Assembly: GCA_028532985.1 (NCBI GenBank)
Contig: JANCIK010000006.1
Span: forward strand, 310,001 to 374,000
Direction of reading: 5' to 3'
Origin: Stropharia rugosoannulata
Lineage: Eukaryota > Basidiomycota > Agaricomycetes > Agaricales > Strophariaceae
Length of the DNA stretch: 64,000 nt
Shown: in pieces, positions 50,601-60,664 of the stretch
Position numbering within the stretch: the first letter of the stretch is position 1
How the letters are laid out: each line of letters begins with the position of its first letter
Made by a program: the position numbers and the translations under genes
Notes under the pieces: model-generated
What the model was told of the DNA's origin: nothing
Seen by the model: only the letters and a program-made list of their open reading frames with translations
Database searches by the model: none

Positions 50601-53348
50601 TCAACTATTCTCATCAGTTCCAACAATATTGGTTGGAAAATCTTTTCGGGGGCCATGGGTATCATCTTTATTCCAGTAATTAGGCCCGTAATCAAGCGTG
50701 AGCTCCTGCCCTTTTCTTATATCTTCTTCTAATAAAAATTTATGGTCATTTAAGCTATGAAACTGGTAAAGTGATCTAGTAACATGACTTACGCGCTTGA
50801 ATCTTTACGCGCTGTACTCCACCTACTAAAACATCTAAATTGAATGGAAGGCAGTCAATAAGCAAATAAAATCACATCTACAATCTATCAGAAGGATAGG
50901 TTCATACTTTCAGACATACAATTAGCATTATCGAAGCTATGATTGAGGTAACGCGTTTCGTTTCCATAGTTCCACGAGTCCAGGATCTCGCCTTTTCCTG
51001 GACCATTAGTATAATCAAATGAATAATTGAGGCCGGTATGAGTTTGTCGACTATAGCTGGTATGAGAATCAATTAGCAAACAAAAGCAGAACTTCACTAA
51101 CAAGGCGAGGTCGTCTGCCTCCTGAAATATTTCACCAACATACTCTATAATATATATATAACTTTATTAGATCTGCCTTTATGTCGGTTGAAGACGCACC
51201 TCCGATGCAACTGCCATATTTGATGTTGCTTAGTGCAAACGCTCCTAGACCCCATTCACTTTTCTTCACGTATATGGGCTGTACGGAGAGTGAATAGAAA
51301 GAAATGTAACAGAATAAGATGATGTGACGCACAGAGTGCTCCCCTTTTTGAAGCGCCATATTTGTACATTTCTTTGTCCGTGCCCCTATGCATCCAAGGA
51401 GTTGATGAGGCAACGCGGGGTACAGGTGATAGATTATTGCATACGCTGATCTTTCCGCCCATGGCTGGAAGAGCAATTGTTCATATAAACTATTTCAGTC
51501 AGTAAGAGATAGTCGACGTACCGTGTTGCGTGGCAAAGTTCTGGGTCGCACTCTCTTCTTAGTTCACGACATTTGCAGTTTATGCCACAGACTTCGACTA
51601 TCTTTCCGTTTCTTTTGACCGGGGGGCATCTACATCCTTCGTATCGAATTCTACCTGCACGTCAGAGCGGAGTACGGTCCTGTGAGCGTGCATCGTCAAA
51701 ATGGACACTTGACGTATAAACTCACAGGTTATCGGACAGCGACAAGTCCGTAAGCATCGTTGCTTGTTTATGTAGCATGGGCAATCGATAGCATATTGAT
51801 TGCACGGTCCTACATGCGAACATGGGCCAACAGATCTAGGTAATCGAATTAGATTTGATCAAGATACGTGAAAGATGAAAGGATTCAAAGCCGTACCTAA
51901 CCTTTTCATCACGGTCTTCAACTGTCAGGCTCTGAATTAGATGAATTCCCTAATCGCGACAAAGACACAACTTGCCAAAATCTATTTCTTTGAATCGGAC
52001 TTGACCATCCTCACTTCCTGCTGCCTGAACGTCTTCGTCCTTTATAAAGCTAAGGCGTGCGACATACATCTGTATTCATGTCTCATCTAGACTATGCAAT
52101 AAATTGGGTCAAGGAACTCGCCTCAACGCATGGTTTTCTGCATATCACAGCGAGATCGCATGGGGATGCATCCGGGTCCATAGTAATGACGCTCTTGAAC
52201 AGCTCACGATCTTCGTCGTTCCAATGATTGTTTTCCTGAAGGTGCGTTAGCACTATGATTCTCGTCCAAAGTAGGGGTAACGACACCTTATTTATGTTCC
52301 CTTCTCCAAGGGATCTATAACACTCACGCTTACACACCTTCCCTGCCATGTTTTTATACACTTCATTTGCTATATTTGCCTTTGGGTGAATCAGAGGAGC
52401 GCTTTGGGATCTATGAAGGTCGCAAAGAGGCATTAAACAGTTTTGATTTGCGCAGAATAGCTCGTTCATCTTCACGACCGTGTCCAAAAGTGTATCAGGA
52501 AATTCTTGTTTGTTTTCGAGCTTGGGAAGATCCGTCAGTTGATTTCCGGGCCAACGTATCTCGTCGCTGATGACAAGTGGCATTCAGATGTAAGAAACAC
52601 AAACATATGTCTCTTACCGCTTTGCCGCAGTTGAAATCTTCTCGCGCAGAGAGGCATCGTCAAAAATGCCGAGGCCGTCTATATCCTCCAAAGAGATATT
52701 GTTCTTGTAATGCAATCGACGAGCAACGTCCAATTGGAGAGCTTCGACTGTATACAAGGTAAGTTTAACGGAGCCATTCAGAAACGTAGGTTTTATCAAT
52801 TCACCTCCAGGATCGGACATTCCGTGCTGCCACTCGAACTGTGCAAACTTCTTTAGGTATCGACGAAGAGGGAACTGTGCATCATCAGCGTAAGGAGCAA
52901 AAGGAACCCGGATGTCCTCCTCTTCTTCGGCCAGCAAGTTGCGTGAGGCAGGTGTGCACATCGTGTACCGCGGATAGCCTTCCCATTCTCCTAAGATAAA
53001 GGGCTCCACGCCAACTCTGGTGTGTGTTCGCTCAGTTGTACTAGGATCGACATCCTCGATTTCAAACCATGACAATACATCTCCCTCCACAATGTTCGTC
53101 GGCCGCCAAGTTTGAGGTTTGGTGGGCAGAGGCATCGGTCTGCTGTAAGAGGCGTCGCGGGAGAGGCTCGAGATGATATCGGCAGAGAACTGTCTTTTCC
53201 ATTCAAAGAAATTATCCCATTCCTCCCGGTATACGCGATAAGCTGTCTCGTTTAGCAGCTGTCCGCTGATCTCGTCGACTTCTGGTTCGGAGTCGTCATC
53301 TGGAAGAAATAACGGTGTTTCAATGATCTCGATATCTGTATCTGACAT
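50601..53348 (-). CDS. EZH2-like histone H3K27 methyltransferase (PRC2 catalytic subunit)
   Basis: SET-domain lysine methyltransferase, likely the Polycomb repressive complex 2 catalytic subunit that marks facultative heterochromatin. About eleven exons from ATG 53348. Exon 1 (to 52618): acidic MSDTDIEIIETPLFLPDDDS and IEDVDPSTTERTHTRVG. Exon 2 from 52566: VVKMNELFCANQNCLMPLCD and CKRECYRSLGEG. Exon 3: DRELFKSVITMDPDASPCDL. Then the pre-SET CXC region: VGPCSHVGPCNQY, DCPCYINKQRCLRTCRC, VCGINCKCRELRRECDPELC. SET domain: KKSEWGLGAFALSNI (cofactor site), GEYVGEIFQEADDLAL, YGNETRYLNHSFDNANC (NHxxxNC active site), RVKIQAQEDIRKGQELTLDYG. The order CXC then SET identifies EZH2 over other SET proteins. 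One junction near 51970-51915 needs a weak GAG acceptor to avoid an in-frame TAG, so a defect there is possible. Confidence 0.85.
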
Positions 53349-54522
53349 AGACCTGGTGTAAGTATCGATTCACGCTCGTGATAAGGGAGAACGGTCGTTT
53401 GAATAGTTTGGATTCTGGAGGAAGTGGTCAGGAACGAGTTGGAGTTTGAATATCCGAAGCACCAGCCAAATATCTATTTTTAGTTAACGTTTCCCACACG
53501 ACTTGATTGCGCGGTGAATTAACTTAAGTGCTTATTGCACTTCGTCGAGTCCTACATACCAGGTTGCCTTATGAAAAGTTAGATTAAGCCTCGTGGCATG
53601 TACTTATGATGGAACGGCATTTTATGATATTTAGTATAACGGTCATCAGTCAAGGCAGCGTTCTAACTTTGCGAGTGCTTTGCTCCACTCTCATACTATG
53701 TACATCATTTTACCCTAAGTTCAAACATGCGCATGTGTGAAGAGAAAGTCAGGCGCACTGGCCAGTGGCAAGGCAGGCGGCTTGATCATGTCGTCCAAAG
53801 TCCATATCGTCTTGTCCTTTACTTGGCATTCAATCCCAGTCTACGGGAAGTATTACAGCACAGTAATAACAAGCTCACTTTTTTATTCTCAACCTTGTCA
53901 GTAGCATAATGAGCTAATGCAGGTTCGTGTCTAGGAAGGCTATGTGATCAAAGGAACAATCGAGCAGCAATACGCCGAATAGGCGCCCGTGCTAATTATA
54001 GGTCTTACACAGACTGCGAAGAATTAATTAATCTCAGCAGAGCTATTCATTTGTTATACTATTATAGGCACGAAACATCTCAGAGTCACCGCCTGAACTC
54101 CAATATGGTCCCTGACAAGAATAGTATACGATGTCGATTAACGTAGTATAATCGAGACGCACGGCCAACCTATGGTCGGTCTTAACATGACTAATATATG
54201 ACTGATATATTTCCATTGTAATGCGATGTGGGTAAATACTCTGAATGTGATTCTTTCCTTCCTTCCGAGGTATATAGCTACGATAATGACATAGATCCGG
54301 GTTATGCAGTGAGGCGTGACAGCGAGAAAGCGTGCAGTTAGATATAAAGCAGGTTCGTACGTAAAAGTAAGGGTAACGGGACATGGGCTGTGGCGTCGCA
54401 TCGTAGTTCGGGACTGGAATCCAAGTAAGAGTCCGCGGCTACTGCGGTGCAGACGTTAGTACCGGAGGTCGTGCATGAAGTGTGCAATGAGATAGCCAGC
54501 CGACTGAGGCTGCGCTAGTCGG
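53349..54522. other. Intergenic
   Basis: About 1.2 kb without recognisable coding sequence; promoter of the EZH2-like gene and 3' flank of the next. Confidence 0.5.
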
Positions 54523-55412
54523 TCATGAATGGCGGTGGTGTCTGTGCGTCTTGGAGCTCGAGCTCTTTGGTTGTTCTGCCTGGGCCATCTGTGTTCTCCG
54601 TCAGCAAAAGAACGGAAGCGGCTTCTGAGAGAAGGCTGAGAGCCTAGGGAGCAAAAACTTACGTTGGCATTGAACGAGTACCCGGCCAATAGGACACCCG
54701 CAAGAACGACCGACAATACAGAAGTTCCCGTCACCGCGAGCAGCAGAGGAAGAACGCCGTAAGGCAGATACGCAGAGAGCGAGGGGGGCTCACTCTTTCT
54801 CGTTCTTTTGCTGCGACTTCTTGATACTCCATGCTCCCGTTCCCGTTCGTAATCGTGCCGCGTTGTACGCTCCCCCTTGACTCCCTTCGTGCCCGATGAG
54901 GGGCGCGACCTCCCGCTTTCATGTGCAGTCGTATGCGTACGGTGTGTATGTGCATGCGTATGCGTATTCGTGTGTGTATGCGCAGTGTCTGAGTCATGGT
55001 GCTTCGACGAAGAGCGGCCGCTTGTTCGGGTGCGTGGGCGGGACGTCGCCGTGGCTGCTGCTGGCACCACTGGCTTCCCCGTCACTTCTACGCCCTCCGC
55101 TGCTACTTCTTGCTTCACCACTGGGACTGGCGCATGGTCCCCCGGGACCTGCTTGGGTCTTTGCTGCGTAACGTCTTCCAAGGTGGGTGAGGCCTGCTCC
55201 ACAGGCGCAGGCTCTGCTGCCGCTGCCGCTGCGACTGAAGGTGTATGCGCACTAGGCGGAGGTGTAGGCATCGTCGCAGAGAGGGGCGTGGGCGCATCGG
55301 CAGGCCCGCCTGCCAGCAGGGACCTGCCCGTCTCAGCGACCCAGCGCTCGACGCGCTTCTGCGATGAGAGGTAGTTCTGGTAGCACTTGGCGGGGTCTTG
55401 CTCTATGGGCAT
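54523..55412 (-). CDS. Single-pass membrane protein with His-Thr repeat
   Basis: Unrecognised, 271 residues. Exon 1 55412-54663, intron with GTAAGT donor, exon 2 54588-54523 (MAQAEQPKSSSSKTHRHHRH then stop). N-terminus MPIEQDPAKCYQNYLSSQKR; Ala/Pro/Thr-rich region; His-Thr dipeptide repeat around residues 140-165 encoded by a GTGTAT-type microsatellite near 54940-54985; Arg/Ser-rich basic part; then one hydrophobic segment (YGVLPLLLAVTGTSVLSVVL) near residue 220-245. Likely one membrane span with the long disordered arm on one side. The unspliced frame continues past the donor to 54456 but loses the conserved-looking short basic tail. Confidence 0.65.
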
Positions 55413-55744
55413 AAATAATGTCGATGAGGTGAGAGATGGGATCGAATGGATCGATGGTGGTGGGTGGTGGGCCTAGGGCGTCGTGTGCGTAGGGCAGGCG
55501 GCCCACACGTGTGCTGGGCAGGCAGGCTTCGGAATCGCCTGCTCGTTGTTCGCCTCGTGGTGGTCGGCTATAAGTTCAGGGCATAGCGTGGTCCGGAAAA
55601 TCATGGAAAATCCCGCCCGAGCTTGTCCCGGTCATTCGACCCTTCCAAGGTCGCCGTTGAACGTGCATTGTCTTTCTCGAGTACCTCTGGTCGATCTCAA
55701 GTAAACCCGATATTAAAAGGAATGTATAAAGTATAATCATAGAC

Positions 55745-56346
55745 TTATAGATGCAAGATAGTGTCAATCAACGTCTGGGCATAAACACCCAAACAACCCC
55801 CCGCAGCGCGCGCTGTTTCATTGACAGCCTCAATGTTCCCCAACAGCGTCTTGACCCCAACGATATGGACGATGCTCACCCAGTCGCTGGCGGGCAGCCA
55901 GCACAGACCGTTCTGCACGTAGCACCGCGGATGCGAATTGAAAGCCTTGTCCTCGAGGTCCTGGCACGTTTGAACCGCATCGGGCGCACCCGTAGCCTCT
56001 GGGACAAGGACGTCCTGCAGGCACTCCATCGTGTCAAGCATCCACTTCTGCCCACGAGGAGACAGGATATTCTCTTCTGCGACGAACTTGCTGCAGAATA
56101 CCTCTCCATAGCCGAGCGGGTAGCCATTCGGCCCACAGTGGTACCGCGATTCCAAGCAGTCGGCATAGAAGGAACATTGGCCACGAATTGGGGATGCACA
56201 TTCACTTGAATTGGATGAGATATCAGCCATGACAGTCTGCCCAACAAGGAGCACGGTCATAGCGATCCCGGCAATTGCTCTAAACGCCTTCGTCAGTGCA
56301 CTCCTAGTTCTGGGATGCCAGCTCACCTTGCAATGAGAACGAACAT
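55745..56346 (-). CDS. Secreted cysteine-rich protein
   Basis: Protein of 184 residues with a clear signal peptide. The start is set by splicing: ATG 56346, exon 1 56346-56327 (20 nt) joined to exon 2 56279-55745, giving MFVLIARAIAGIAMTVLLVG, a good signal sequence. The unspliced frame opening at 56440 gives a worse N-terminus. The mature part has ten cysteines: ECASPIRGQCSFYADCLE, YHCGPNGYPLGYGEVFC, TMECLQ, TCQDLEDKAF, HPRCYVQNGLCWLP and GGCLGVYAQ. I recognise the C-x-FYxxCLE...CGPxGYPLGYGxxxC pattern as that of uncharacterised secreted fungal proteins; no function is known to me. Confidence 0.8.
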
Positions 56347-56904
56347 TCTTGGGTTGAGGGCAAAATAGGAGACGACAAAGAACTGCACATCCAGGCATTA
56401 TAGGAACGCAAAGTAAGCCCCACTCAGAGCCGAATATCAATAACTATTTATAGCCGCCGTGATATGACAACAAGCGGACAGAAATGGGCACTTGTGCCAT
56501 CGCGGTGACTTAAAATAGGAACTTTGAGCTTTACAGTGATGTGCTGGGGTCCAGGGCAATTTCAACGAAGCTGGTAGTATTGTTGAAGCTATTATCTGAG
56601 CTGTGCATGTGAACATTCATGTTGTCATCCACAGTAACGCGACGGTCAAGCGATGGTATGTATGCTTCAGAGGTACATAACCATGATATTATTGTTGACG
56701 CACAACTTGAGCACAGTTAAAACACCAGAGGAAACTTCATTGGCAAACCCTGATTTCAACGGCCCACGGACGAGATAGATATCTTTACAGATGATTAAAT
56801 AATATTACATCTGTTGTCACTAAATAATGGTGTGGTAGGGTGTGGTTCGCACTTTCAGAATGTATTCGTATGGCTTCATTGAACCCACGCAACCGCCGCT
56901 GAGC
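56347..56904. other. Intergenic
   Basis: No coding sequence recognised. Promoter of the secreted protein gene and 3' flank of the disrupted F-box/LRR gene. Confidence 0.4.
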
Positions 56905-57804
56905 TCAGCTGCTCAGATACTTATGCATTATGCAAATGGATGCAAGAACCGTATTCTCGGCGACCCGGCGGTGGTCAGTGGGTTTATTGTAGACAGAAGC
57001 TAACTTGAAGATGCTGTCCCACTCGGGGAGTTGGCTAATATAAGCCGGTGCACTGGATGTGTCTCCCTTGCTATAGACCACCTCAACTCGTCCGAGTCTC
57101 TCTGTTGGAAGTGTGTCCAAAACGGTCTTTACGTACGTGGGAATAGCTTTGTCTGGGTACGAGGAATCTTCTGTGCCTGTAAAACACAGAAAGATAACGG
57201 TCTCTAATTTGGGGAATGTGGAAAGGTCTGTAATCAATAAATTTAACGGAGCTACTGTCCAATATGAGTTAGACTTGTTTGCTGCTAAACCAATGTTAGA
57301 ACACATACCAAAAGGAAGCTCGAGGTGCATAATAGTGTGTTTGCACAAATCCACCAGAACATGCTCCGTTTCGCAAAACTCGCGCAACTCGCTGAGATCG
57401 AACATTTCTGTGATGAGAGCAGCCAGTCGTATGCCTTCCTTGCGATAGTGCACTCTAAGACTTTTTAGCTTGGGACGACTATGGCATGGTGCAGGGTAGT
57501 AAACTTGGCCTTTGGAGATGCCAAAGTCGACAAGCGGACAATCAGAAAGTTTGAAATCAGTCAGGTTTGCGCAGCTCGATATAAAATCTCTTGGAAAGTC
57601 GGAGACGTTATCGAGGTGGAGCTTTCTGACAAACTGACACACACCCAGGGACATGTAATCGCGCATGCCCAAGGAAATTTTTGTCCACGAGGGGTAGAAC
57701 GAGACGTTCACAAGGTTAATATCTGACAGTCGCGTGGAGCAATAAAGAATGCTATAAGGGAACCCTTTGAACCCTTTAACTGTGATAGCGTTGACGAAGG
57801 AGAG
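56905..57804 (-). pseudogene. F-box/LRR-type gene, 5' part cut off by retroelement
   Basis: The minus-strand frame is open from the retroelement boundary at 57804 to the stop at 56905 and has no start codon near its left end. It reads as LRR-like sequence of Agaricomycete F-box proteins: FVNAITVKGFKGFPYSILY, VRKLHLDNVSDFPRDFIS, LTDFKLSDCPLVDF, HTIMHLELPF and LLITDLSTFPKLETVIFL. The F-box itself should lie upstream, where the LTR element now sits. An intron with GTATGT, CTAAC and ACAG lies at 57308-57255; it is 54 bases and in frame. The gene is therefore the 3' remnant of a gene broken by insertion. Confidence 0.7.
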
Positions 57805-57827
57805 TGTAAGGATGACGCATCCTTACA
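57805..57827. repeat. Palindrome at the retroelement terminus
   Basis: Ten-base arms TGTAAGGATG and CATCCTTACA flank ACG. The first arm starts with TG as LTRs do. Confidence 0.75.
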
Positions 57828-57831
57828 TGCG

Positions 57832-57857
57832 TGACGTCACCTTTCTCTCACTATAAG
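57832..57857 (+). promoter_or_regulatory. CRE-like octamer and TATA-like box of the LTR
   Basis: TGACGTCA at 57832-57839 followed 12 bases later by TATAAG at 57852-57857: a compact promoter for the retroelement transcript. Inferred from sequence only. Confidence 0.4.
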
Positions 57858-58149
57858 TAGCACCGACGTGGCCATCTTTTCTTCCCCTTCGCTTTCCCCA
57901 CTTCTCTCCCCTGTAGCCTTTCCATCCGTAGTCCTTTGCAATCCACGTGCGCATTCAGTTTCCGTCTGTGTGATCTGTGAGTCTGCGAGTCCTCTCTCTC
58001 TCCTCCATCCCTTTCCAGTGTTTTCCGCTTAGGCGGTTTTCCACTTTTTTTGAAACTTTGTGTGTGCCGTGAGATTGTTGTAGTCGTCAAACGTGTCAAG
58101 ATTTTCTCTTTTTTATTTTTTTTTCCCCTCAAAGTTACTCGAGCCTCGT

Positions 58150-60084
58150 ATGCAAGATCTTAATAAAATAGCGCATATATTCACGTTTGAGAAAATCTCG
58201 AACACGGATTATGTTCCTGAGATGCATACATCTACATGCCTTGAGTCGAACATCATCTTGAATGTCACTCCTTCGCATATATCGCCACGTCCTGTTGTTC
58301 ATTCGGATATTGCTGTTGCCACGAACTCTTTGGTTGCTTCGCCGCCTTGCTCTCGGTTACATTCTCCATCGGAAATTGCTTGTTCTATTTCTCCCTCGCC
58401 TCTTAAGTCTGTTCGCACGTCACAATGTATCGCTAATCGTAATGCACAGAAGTCTACTGCACCTGTTGTTACAGCTACACTGGCACATAGGTCAACTCGT
58501 AGTCATCCTGCTGGTCCTCTTTTGGACGGTTCCACATTACCTCCCAGTCGCGTATCTGCTCGGGCTTGCTCTTGGACTTCAAGACAGTCCTCGGAACTTC
58601 CCCCATTATCTCCTTCGTTGTCCTCGCACCCTTCTCCAGAACGTTCGCCAGTTCCACGGACTCCCATTAATTCCTTAAACACCTTTCCGTCTTTTGTCGA
58701 TTCGGACTTGTCTTCTTCAGATATTGAACCTGAAGTGCTCGTCACCATGTCATCGACCACCTCTGTTGATGCTAAGGTCAACGACTCTCGCAAAGGCTGT
58801 CCTCGCCTAGAAGAAGGGGAAATTACTGCAGCAGTTATCGCCACGTTCCAAGCTGCTGTCAATTAGCACATCTGCGAGAAATGGACCACTTTCTCGGAAG
58901 CGCAACGCGTCACGGCCATTATCTCCACACAGCATCCTAACATGCATTTCATGTCATGGGTTACAAGTCAACGAGAGAAGTGGGCTGCAGACGAGACTTT
59001 CACTGTGGCCAAGCTATGGGAATCTATGCGTGCTACCTTCTTACAGGTCGGCTGGGACTTGCTAATCAAGCGTAAACTCCTGCATGCGCACATGACGGAC
59101 ACAGAGACAGTCTCGGAATACCATCACCGCGTTTCTTCTGCCAACATGCTTTTTGTCGGGACACCGAATTATGTGACCAAGGCTGACTTGCTTAAGATCA
59201 TGGACGCTGGGCTATCTGACGAGATTGCTACGTATCTCTACTTGCCTCACAATGGAGTTCTCCTCAAACAGCTTGATCTTCTGAAGTCTCCTGAAAACCC
59301 GCAGCAGCAACAATGGGTTGCTCACGTCAAGGGGATTCAGGACTTTTTGTGGACTAGTAAAGGATATCACCCTGGACAGAGCTCTACGTCTAAGCGCGCC
59401 TTGGATTCGTACTCTACCTCTCCCTCAGCAACGGATGTTGTGTCGGCAGGCTCAGTGTCAAAACGCTTCCGTTCTGAAGATAACCCTAAGGCTTTTGTAG
59501 GTGCTGTTTGTGCTGTTCAGAATCCGAACACGATACCTGTTCAGGCATCAGGCTCTCGTGCTTTTGGCTCTGGCTCGTCTGGTGCCTTCTCGTCACGTCG
59601 TCCAAACTTCAATGTGCCGCCTCTGATCCAGGCAGAACGTGACAAGTTTTATACAGCGTGGAAGGCAGAGGGTATTCCCCTGGCCCCACCTATCACTGAT
59701 GAGGAATGTGAGATGCTACGACTTTGCGCAGCGTGTTACCGTTGTCGTGAACGTCTCTCGGAACATGTGTCAGCTGCTTGCCCGTACCCGTACTGCCGTG
59801 GAGATAATTATGAACTGCGTACTCGGGCTTTCTGCGACTCGGTGATGCCATCGTTGCTGCTCACCCGACCCCACCTAAAGAATAAGGTTGCTCAAGCATA
59901 TGCTACGTTCCTGGCCACTCTCCCTATTGCCTTGGCGTGTACACTGCCTGCTCGTCATCCAGTACCTCCTGTCGCTTTTGTTACTCCTGCACCGTCAACG
60001 TCACAGCCCTTGTACACAGCTTCAGCCCCACCCAAGATGCCTGCTTTTCCTCATAGACCATCTTCGCCCACTGCTCCTCCTGCT
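58150..60084 (+). pseudogene. Gag-like frame with in-frame TAG, truncated
   Basis: One reading frame from about ATG 58150 (MQDLNKIAHIFTFEKIS), interrupted by a TAG at 58864-58866 and continuing in the same frame to the nested LTR at 60085. Before the stop: Ser/Pro-rich low-complexity sequence. After it: a helical gag-like region (FTVAKLWESMRATFLQVGWD, TETVSEYHHRVSSANMLFVG, LLKIMDAGLSDEIATYLYLP) and a Cys cluster (CAACYRCRERLSEHVSAACP, CRGD) that may be a variant zinc knuckle. Its apparent stop at 60088-60090 is inside the invading LTR. Non-functional, or read through at the TAG. Confidence 0.65.
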
Positions 60085-60630
60085 TGTTAGGACTTCGAAG
60101 ACAGAGTCTATAAGTCCTAGGCAAACAATCTAGTCTCTCGTTATCTTATCAAAGGTTCGAGATAGCTTCTTGACGAATGTCTTTGCAGGATGCGAAGACA
60201 GAGTCGTGAAGAAGGAGCTAGCTGACTTATGAGCCCTAAGTCAGAGAAAGGTATAAGAGGTGTAATTCTCAAAGAACTAACTGGAGAGTTAGCTCGGTGT
60301 CTACTACATCTTATATACCTATCGACGTATGGTATAAATAGTAGCGCGCGCACACGTAGTCCAAAGGGGAAAGGGGGCGCGGTAAGAAGTAAGTAGTAAT
60401 TGGGTTCCTCTGCCACGGGTGTGGGATAGGTCCCAGGGGTGCGAGAGAGAGAAGTAGTTGTTGTTCTCTCTCCGTCGAGAAGGTTCGTAGGTAGAAATAC
60501 AACTGCGATATCGTTCGCTTAAGTAAACAGGAAGGGGCGATATGATAAGATAAGATGGATTGGTAAGAAAGGATCATATCGCGATAAGCTAAAGGTGGAA
60601 AAAGGGAAAGACGGTACGTGTTTCATAACA
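60085..60630 (-). repeat. 3' LTR of the Ty3/Gypsy element
   Basis: About 546 bases bounded by TGTTA at 60085 and TAACA at 60630, the expected TG...CA ends with 5-base inverted repeats. Inside, GCGAAGACAGAGTC-like sequence occurs twice about 95 bases apart, and TATATAAG on the minus strand near 60310 could be its TATA box. The boundary at 60085 is inferred from the ends; the partner LTR is not in view. Confidence 0.65.
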
Positions 60631-60640
60631 TTACCCCCGT
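60631..60640 (-). other. Candidate polypurine tract
   Basis: Minus-strand ACGGGGGTAA directly before the LTR start TGTTATG, where plus-strand priming would begin. Confidence 0.5.
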
Positions 60641-60664
60641 ACTAGGATTCATGCACTGCATGGA

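Larger units (their letters stand above)
57805..60084 (+). mobile_element. LTR retroelement, 5' part, truncated by nested insertion
   Basis: Begins TGTAAGGATG at 57805 with a terminal palindrome, a CRE-like site, a TATA-like box at 57852-57857 and a pyrimidine-rich leader, all as in a 5' LTR. A gag-like frame follows. The element stops at 60084, where the LTR of a second element begins. No pol or 3' LTR of this element is in the window, so its superfamily and the exact end of its 5' LTR are not determined. Confidence 0.7.

Noticed and set aside
54456..54522. Extension of the His-Thr protein to a stop at 54456
   Set aside because: Requires reading through a consensus GTAAGT donor; the spliced form ends at 54523.
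54877..55374. 165-residue Cys/Val-rich plus-strand frame
   Set aside because: Antisense of the His-Thr repeat; its apparent Cys-Val repeat is only the complement of the microsatellite.
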